Source: Gammaproteobacteria bacterium (GTDB lineage Bacteria > Pseudomonadota > Gammaproteobacteria > Immundisolibacterales > Immundisolibacteraceae). From it: a stretch of DNA of 11,521 bases. Below are positions 7,612-11,521 of this stretch, piece by piece. The stretch spans positions 1 to 11,521 of the forward strand of contig QNFC01000030.1 in the NCBI GenBank assembly GCA_003645395.1, read 5' to 3'. Each line of letters begins with the position of its first letter. The stretch's first letter is position 1. Below the pieces are notes generated by a model. It ran no database searches and had not been told where the DNA came from. It saw only the letters and a program-made list of their open reading frames with translations. Both the position numbers and the translations under genes were made by a program.

Positions 7612-7626
7612 CGGTTTGTAAAACCG
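7612..7626. repeat. Short perfect inverted repeat in the divergent promoter region
   Basis: CGGTTT (7612-7617) and AAACCG (7621-7626) are separated by GTA. A further CGGTTTT occurs at 7656-7662. It lies about 90-100 bp upstream of the hydrolase start and could be a regulator site. Confidence 0.4.
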
Positions 7627-7694
7627 ATTCTCAGGACAACTCTCCGGAAATTAGTCGGTTTTCCTATTAGGTGTATGTGATGGGTATCAAAAAA

Positions 7695-7752
7695 ATGTCA
7701 CCCCTCCATTCGGTTGACATGGGTCAGAAGTAAGCCTGCTCAAGGGTGACAT
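7695..7752. promoter_or_regulatory. Three repeated TGACAT half-sites, candidate operator
   Basis: ATGTCACCC (7695-7703) is the exact reverse complement of GGGTGACAT (7744-7752). Between them GGTTGACAT (7712-7720) matches the latter at 8 of 9 bases. The first two face each other across 8 bp. The second and third are direct repeats 32 bp apart, close to three helical turns. A weaker GTGAC is at 7771-7775. The arrangement suits a dimeric regulator binding ahead of the plus-strand operon; its identity is unknown. Confidence 0.55.
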
Positions 7753-7836
7753 GATCCGTTCCCACAGCTAGTGACGAATGGTTCCATGCTGAACATTAAG
7801 TAGCAATTTGCCTGGAATGAACTGGAGAAATTAGAT

Positions 7837-9177
7837 ATGGACGCAACGACCAAACGCCCGAGTGCTGCCGACCTGGCGGCTTATATAGACGAACGTTTTG
7901 ATGAAGGGGTTGACCGGGTCGATCGCTCGATTTTTACCGATCCAGACTTGTTTGAACTGGAGATGGAGAAGATCTGGGAAGGTAACTGGATTTACATGGC
8001 CCACGAGAGCCAGATCCCCAACCCCAACGATTTCATGACCCTGACCATGGGTCGCACCCCAGTCATTCTGGTGCGCGATCCGGATGGCAACGTCAACGCG
8101 TTCGTAAACGCCTGTGGTCATCGCGGCACCACGTTGTTACGTGAAGAGTGCGGTAACAAAGTGGACTACAGCTGCCCGTTCCACGGCTGGGTGTTTAATA
8201 CCCGTGGTGACGCAGTGGTGGTTTTTAAGGAAGAAGTGGGTGACTACCCAGATCAGTTTGATAAAAAAAACTACGGCCTGACTCCGGTAGCTAAAGTAGA
8301 GAGTTATCGTGGCTTTATTTTCGGCAGTTTGAACGGTGATGTGCTTGAGCTGACGGATCATCTCGGCCCGACCACCACCATCATTGATTTGTTAGTCGAC
8401 CAGTCCCCTGATGGCCTGGAAGTGCTGCGCGGTCACTCCACCTACCTGTTTCAGGGTAACTGGAAAATTCAGGCGGAAAATGGTGTCGATGGCTATCACC
8501 TGTTTGCTACCCACGGTAATTACGTAGCCACCACCATGCACCGTCGGAATTTACTCGGCGATGCCGATGAGGTGAAAGCGATGCAGGTCGGCGACATGAT
8601 CGGTAAAAAAGGTGTTGGCGGTTATTTTGATCTCGGCCATGGTCACTGCACGCTGTTTGGTACCTTTCCGAATCCTGAAGATCGTCCTAATTTTAGCCAG
8701 CTGGAGACTTACACTGAAAAATTTGGTGAAGCTAAAGCGCGGTGGATGGTTACTAAATTGCGCAATACTTTGGTTTATCCCAATGTGTTTTTAATGGACC
8801 AGACCTCCACGCAGATTCGTGTTTTCCGCCCGATTGATGTGGATACTACCGAGGTGACTATCTTTGGTATTGCTCCGGTCGGTGAGAGTGATAAAGACCG
8901 GTCCCACCGGATTCGTCAGTGGGAAGATTTTTTCAACGCCTCCGGCATGGCAACCCCCGATGACATCATGGAGTTCAAGCAGAGTCAGATGGCTTTCAAA
9001 GCCAAATCGGCGCGCTGGAATGATGTGTCCCGTGGTTTGAGCACGCGTAAGTTAAACGAGGATCACCCAGAAGCTGCGGAGTTAGGTATTAAGGTCCAGG
9101 GCGGTGGAATGATGCTGGAGGACGAAGGCATCATGGCGGCCCAGCATCGCTGGTGGTTAGAGACTATGAGCAGCTAG
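7837..9177 (+). CDS. Benzoate dioxygenase-like (BenA/XylX-type) alpha subunit (alpha2)
   Basis: A 446-residue Rieske oxygenase large subunit. The Rieske ligands are C93-G-H95 and C113-x2-H116 (CPFHGW). The catalytic site is D218-G-Y-H221-x4-H226, with D321 in LMDQTSTQIRV. Stretches such as EGNWIYMAHESQIPNPNDF, the later NGVDGYH, RPIDVDTTEVTI and NASGMATPDD closely parallel BenA of Acinetobacter, placing it in the benzoate/toluate/anthranilate dioxygenase group that forms a cis-diol carboxylate. The same iron-ligand pattern is kept, so it should be active. The start ATG 7837 has GGAG nine bases upstream. The gene 62 bp downstream encodes a matching beta subunit; the BenC-type reductase and BenD-type dehydrogenase normally following are absent. 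The first Rieske cysteine motif reads CGH rather than the CSH of BenA. The substrate is not known and may not be benzoate. Confidence 0.93.
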   Translation: MDATTKRPSAADLAAYIDERFDEGVDRVDRSIFTDPDLFELEMEKIWEGNWIYMAHESQIPNPNDFMTLTMGRTPVILVRDPDGNVNAFVNACGHRGTTLLREECGNKVDYSCPFHGWVFNTRGDAVVVFKEEVGDYPDQFDKKNYGLTPVAKVESYRGFIFGSLNGDVLELTDHLGPTTTIIDLLVDQSPDGLEVLRGHSTYLFQGNWKIQAENGVDGYHLFATHGNYVATTMHRRNLLGDADEVKAMQVGDMIGKKGVGGYFDLGHGHCTLFGTFPNPEDRPNFSQLETYTEKFGEAKARWMVTKLRNTLVYPNVFLMDQTSTQIRVFRPIDVDTTEVTIFGIAPVGESDKDRSHRIRQWEDFFNASGMATPDDIMEFKQSQMAFKAKSARWNDVSRGLSTRKLNEDHPEAAELGIKVQGGGMMLEDEGIMAAQHRWWLETMSS

Positions 9178-9239
9178 CTCTAAATTGTCCGCTTGTTAGC
9201 GTCGAACTAAATATTAAGTCACAATAAGGAACTGGACTA

Positions 9240-9731
9240 ATGGATGCAAATTTAATTGCTGAATGCGCCGATGTGCTTTATCGCGAGGGCCGTCACCTTG
9301 ACGACAATGATTGGGATAACTGGCTGGGTCTTTTTACCGAGGATAGCTGGTGGCATATCCCCATGTGGGTCAATGAATACGAAGTAACCACCGACCCGCA
9401 GCGGGAACTCTCACTGATGTGGTACCCCAATCGTAGCGGGCTGGAAGATCGTATTTTCCGTATTCGCACGGGTGCTTCGTCGGCGTCAACACCGCTGCCA
9501 CGCACGGTGCACGCTATCTCAAACGTTTCCGTTGAAAAAAAGGACGATGGCGAATACACGGTTTTTTCAGTCGGCGTGGTAAGCAGTTTTCGCCATAAAA
9601 ATCATGACGAATTTTACTGTCGTTATGAACATACTCTTCGGCGTACCGATGACGGGCTGAAAATTTGTGGAAAGAGAACCATTGTCAGCAATGATTTAAT
9701 TCCAGATATCATTGATATCTATAGCGTTTAG
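9240..9731 (+). CDS. Benzoate dioxygenase-like (BenB-type) beta subunit (beta2)
   Basis: A 163-residue small subunit of a ring-hydroxylating dioxygenase, expected to assemble with alpha2 and possibly alpha3. N-terminal features typical of BenB-type subunits are LYREGRHLDDNDWDNWLGLF and then TEDSWWHIPMW. The motif GLEDRIFRIRTG follows in mid-protein, and the C-terminus is predicted strand-rich. Its length matches the family (about 160). The start ATG 9240 is preceded by AAGGA at 9226-9230. It is 62 bp after the alpha2 stop on the same strand and followed 16 bp later by a strong terminator, so alpha2-beta2 look like a complete two-gene transcript. It shares little obvious sequence with beta1. 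Confidence 0.9.
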   Translation: MDANLIAECADVLYREGRHLDDNDWDNWLGLFTEDSWWHIPMWVNEYEVTTDPQRELSLMWYPNRSGLEDRIFRIRTGASSASTPLPRTVHAISNVSVEKKDDGEYTVFSVGVVSSFRHKNHDEFYCRYEHTLRRTDDGLKICGKRTIVSNDLIPDIIDIYSV

Positions 9732-9747
9732 TTAATCGCTAATCCTG

Positions 9748-9775
9748 AAAAAGCCGCTCATGAGCGGCTTTTTTT
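9748..9775 (+). terminator. Intrinsic terminator after alpha2-beta2
   Basis: The 16-bp palindrome GCCGCTCATGAGCGGC (9753-9768) is flanked by an A run on the left and seven T on the right, giving a stem that ends in a T tract. It lies 16 bp past the beta2 stop. The A run also makes it a plausible bidirectional terminator. Confidence 0.95.
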
Positions 9776-9803
9776 GTTGGCGGGAGCAGGTTTGGTTATG
9801 TGA

Positions 9804-9832
9804 TTGATTTACGGTAATGTACGGGCATAAAA
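9804..9832 (+). promoter_or_regulatory. Candidate promoter for alpha3
   Basis: TTGATT (9804-9809) is followed after 16-17 bp by CATAAA/ATAAAA (9826-9832). It lies between the strong terminator at 9748-9775 and the alpha3 start, where a promoter is expected if alpha3 is expressed separately. The hexamers are only moderate matches. Confidence 0.4.
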
Positions 9833-9863
9833 GCCACTGTTATGGTTTGATCCAGGAGGAGTG

Positions 9864-11195
9864 ATGAATAATCCCAACGAACAATTTGTTGCCGCAAACT
9901 ATATCGAGGAGCGCCAGGCGGACGGCGTAGCCCGGGTCAACCGGTCGATTTTCACCGATCCGGATCTGTTTGAGCTGGAGATGGAGAAGATATGGGAGGG
10001 TAACTGGATTTACCTGGCCCATGAGAGTCAGATTCCCAATCCCAACGATTTCATGACGCTGTTCATGGGACGTACCCCCATTATTCTGGTGCGCGACCCA
10101 GAGGGTAACGTTAACGCCTTTGTAAACGCTTGCGGTCATCGCGGCACTACCCTGCTGCGCGAAGAGTGCGGTAACAAGGCGGATTACAGCTGCCCGTTCC
10201 ACGGCTGGGTGTTCGATACCCGTGGCGATGCCACGGTGGTTTTTAAGGAAGATGTGGGTGACTACCCGGAGCAGTTCGATAAAAAGGACTACGGTCTAAC
10301 CAAAGTCGCTAAAGTCGAGAGTTATCGCGGTTTTATTTTCGGTAGTCTGAACGGTGACGTGGTTGAGCTGGCCGAACACCTGGGGCCAGCATCGACCTTT
10401 ATCGACCTGCTGGTGGATCAGTCGCTCGACGGTATTGAAGTACTCAAAGGCCGGTCGAGCTACATTTTTCAGGGCAACTGGAAAATTCAGGCCGAAAATG
10501 GCGTTGATGGTTATCACGTCTACGCCACCCACGGTAATTACGTCGCCACCACCGAGCGGCGGCGCAAGTTGCGCGGGGAGGAGGACGTGGTCAAACCGAT
10601 ACAGGTTGGCGACATGATCAACCAGCGTGGCATGGGGGGCACTTTTGAGCTGGGGCATGGCCATTGCGTGGTCTACGGCAATCTCCCCAATCCGGGAGAC
10701 CGTCCCGGTTATGGGCTCTATGAGGAGCATAAGCAGAAGTATGGTGAAGTCAGGACCCACTGGATGCTGGGGCGGATGCGCAATATGCTGCTCTACCCCA
10801 ACGTATTCGTGATGGATCAGACATCCACCCAGATTCGCGTGTTCCGGCCGATTGATGTGGATACTACCGAGGTGACCATTTACGGTATCGCCCCTAAAGG
10901 AGAGAGTGACGCGGATCGCTCCCGTCGAATTCGCCAGTATGAGGACTTTTATAACGCTAGCGGTATGGCCACCCCAGATGACATCACCGAATTTAAACAG
11001 AGCCAGATTGCCTTTAAAGCGAAAAATGACCGCTGGAGTGACGTGTCTCGGGGGTTAAAGAACCGAATAATCGGAGAGACCCACCCAGATGCAGCCGAAC
11101 TTGATATTGAAGTTCCCGGCGGGGGAATCATGTTTGAGGACGAGGGGGTGATGTTTGGTCAGCACCGCTGGTGGGCGCAGATTATGGGCCGCTAA
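9864..11195 (+). CDS. Second BenA-like Rieske oxygenase alpha subunit (alpha3)
   Basis: A 443-residue paralogue of alpha2, aligning end to end. The Rieske ligands are C90-G-H92 and C110-x2-H113; the catalytic set is D215, H218, H223 and D318, so all expected metal ligands are present. By hand count the block from SIFTDPD to YVATT has about 25 differences in 203 positions, whereas the rest of the protein has about 73 in 213. The substrate-binding half has therefore diverged much more. The start chosen is ATG 9864 with AGGAGGA at 9854-9860; GTG 9861 is too close to that site. It is separated from beta2 by a terminator and has no beta gene directly after it, so it may borrow beta2 or use a subunit encoded further downstream. 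The substrate is unknown. Confidence 0.93.
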   Translation: MNNPNEQFVAANYIEERQADGVARVNRSIFTDPDLFELEMEKIWEGNWIYLAHESQIPNPNDFMTLFMGRTPIILVRDPEGNVNAFVNACGHRGTTLLREECGNKADYSCPFHGWVFDTRGDATVVFKEDVGDYPEQFDKKDYGLTKVAKVESYRGFIFGSLNGDVVELAEHLGPASTFIDLLVDQSLDGIEVLKGRSSYIFQGNWKIQAENGVDGYHVYATHGNYVATTERRRKLRGEEDVVKPIQVGDMINQRGMGGTFELGHGHCVVYGNLPNPGDRPGYGLYEEHKQKYGEVRTHWMLGRMRNMLLYPNVFVMDQTSTQIRVFRPIDVDTTEVTIYGIAPKGESDADRSRRIRQYEDFYNASGMATPDDITEFKQSQIAFKAKNDRWSDVSRGLKNRIIGETHPDAAELDIEVPGGGIMFEDEGVMFGQHRWWAQIMGR

Positions 11196-11228
11196 TAAGT
11201 CCGATTGTTCGCTGGTTATTGGTAGTTG

Positions 11229-11256
11229 CAGAGGCCCCGACATGTCGGGGCCTCTG
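11229..11256 (+). terminator. Perfect 28-bp palindrome after alpha3, likely terminator without T tract
   Basis: CAGAGGCCCCGACA (11229-11242) is followed immediately by its exact reverse complement, ending at 11256. It lies 33 bp beyond the alpha3 stop. As RNA it gives a very stable GC-rich hairpin with a tiny loop. The bases after it (GCATTGTAGC) contain no T run, so termination may be weak or the site may have another role such as mRNA end protection or protein binding. Confidence 0.5.
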
Positions 11257-11446
11257 GCATTGTAGCGACGAGGTTTTGCCTCGCTGGTCGTGGCGGCTGG
11301 TTGGATATAGAATTGCCCCTCATGCCTGAAAAAGGCGTGTGAAGTTTTACCCAAAAAAACTGCGACTAAAAAATGCGTAGAACCTGCCAGTCGGCCCAGT
11401 AAATCACACTGAATTGATTTTCGGACCGATTAAAGTTGAAAAGTTA

Positions 11447-11462
11447 GCCACGGCTACGTGGC
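11447..11462 (+). repeat. Stem-loop just upstream of the last gene's ribosome site
   Basis: GCCACG (11447-11452), loop GCTA, CGTGGC (11457-11462) form a perfect 6-bp stem. It ends 3 bp before the GGAG ribosome site of the gene starting at 11478, so it could influence translation. Confidence 0.4.
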
Positions 11463-11477
11463 GATGGAGCGAAACTC

Positions 11478-11521
11478 ATGAATAAACCTGTTGACTCTGC
11501 TATCCCTCGTAAGTTGATCGA
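11478..11521 (+). CDS. Start of an unidentified protein-coding gene (partial)
   Basis: ATG 11478 is preceded by GGAG (11466-11469) at 8-nt spacing and opens a frame reading MNKPVDSAIPRKLID to the window end, about 14 codons without a stop. This is too short to assign a family. It follows alpha3 on the same strand, so a further catabolic gene, for example a third-oxygenase beta subunit, is possible but only a guess. Confidence 0.55.
   Translation, partial: MNKPVDSAIPRKLI

Larger units (their letters stand above)
7525..7836. promoter_or_regulatory. Divergent control region between the two catabolic operons
   Basis: This 312-bp gap holds no gene I can support. It must contain promoters for the hydrolase operon (minus) and the BenA-like operon (plus). 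It contains three copies of a TGACAT-type half-site (7695-7752, listed separately) and a short perfect inverted repeat CGGTTT-GTA-AAACCG at 7612-7626. A perfect -35 box TTGACA (7714-7719) has no matching -10 at 16-18 bp, which would suit an activator-dependent plus promoter. On the minus side a weak TACACT -10 lies about 20-25 bp before the hydrolase start, with a poor -35. No sigma-54 (-24/-12) element was seen. Confidence 0.7.
11196..11477 (+). promoter_or_regulatory. Intergenic region after alpha3
   Basis: A 282-bp gap without a supported gene. It holds the 28-bp palindrome at 11229-11256, a small CGAGG-TTTTG-CCTCG stem-loop (11269-11283), and a GCCACG-GCTA-CGTGGC stem-loop just before the next gene. 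A TTGATT at 11414-11419 could be a -35 box, but no convincing -10 was found. Confidence 0.4.

Noticed and set aside
7714..7742. Standard sigma-70 promoter built on the perfect TTGACA at 7714
   Set aside because: No acceptable -10 hexamer lies 16-18 bp downstream, so it is noted as a possible activator-dependent element but not called as a promoter.
7831..8121. Minus-strand open frame inside alpha2, with a similar frame at 9840-10202 inside alpha3
   Set aside because: The two resemble each other only because the parent genes are paralogues; both are antisense to strongly conserved Rieske coding sequence.
9240..9731. Beta2 as a paralogue of beta1 from the same duplication as alpha2/alpha3
   Set aside because: Apart from the general LxDR-type family motif the two beta subunits show little shared sequence, so they belong to different oxygenase branches.

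Overview
The window looks like chromosomal DNA from a gammaproteobacterium. The sigma-70 factor RpoD and primase DnaG are full length and of the Escherichia/Pseudomonas type, and a CAU-anticodon tRNA sits just beyond rpoD, as ileX does in E. coli. The rest reads as an aromatic-catabolism cluster of the kind found in environmental gammaproteobacteria. That placement is an inference; no species can be named from the sequence alone.

Layout. Positions 1-50 (minus): 5' part of a tRNA, cut by the window edge. 113-1957 (minus): rpoD. 2036-3832 (minus): dnaG. 3893-3928: a clear intrinsic terminator (minus) separating this housekeeping block from a four-gene catabolic operon on the same strand. In transcription order that operon is an alpha/beta hydrolase (7524-6661), a BphB-like short-chain dehydrogenase (6582-5779), a Rieske oxygenase alpha subunit (5634-4447) and its beta subunit (4450-3968, ATGA overlap). 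7525-7836: divergent control region with repeated TGACA-type half-sites. 7837-9177 and 9240-9731 (plus): a benzoate-dioxygenase-like (BenA/XylX-type) alpha and beta pair, closed by a strong terminator at 9748-9775. 9864-11195 (plus): a second BenA-like alpha subunit, a clear paralogue of the first, apparently with its own promoter and followed by a perfect 28-bp palindrome. 11478 to the end: first codons of another plus-strand gene.

How the genes could work together (inference). Rieske oxygenases add two oxygens to an aromatic ring to give a cis-dihydrodiol, a BphB-type dehydrogenase rearomatises it to a catechol, and a meta-cleavage-product hydrolase splits the ring-opened product. The window holds the first, second and fourth steps. 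It lacks the extradiol ring-cleavage dioxygenase, any ferredoxin or reductase to feed electrons to the oxygenases, any transporter and any regulator. These must lie outside the window if the pathway is complete. The substrate cannot be read from the sequence.

The most notable points are: a catabolic cluster lying directly upstream of dnaG, where rpsU is normally found; three Rieske alpha subunits of two types with only two beta subunits; and a tandem alpha duplication whose N-terminal Rieske half is far more conserved than its catalytic half.
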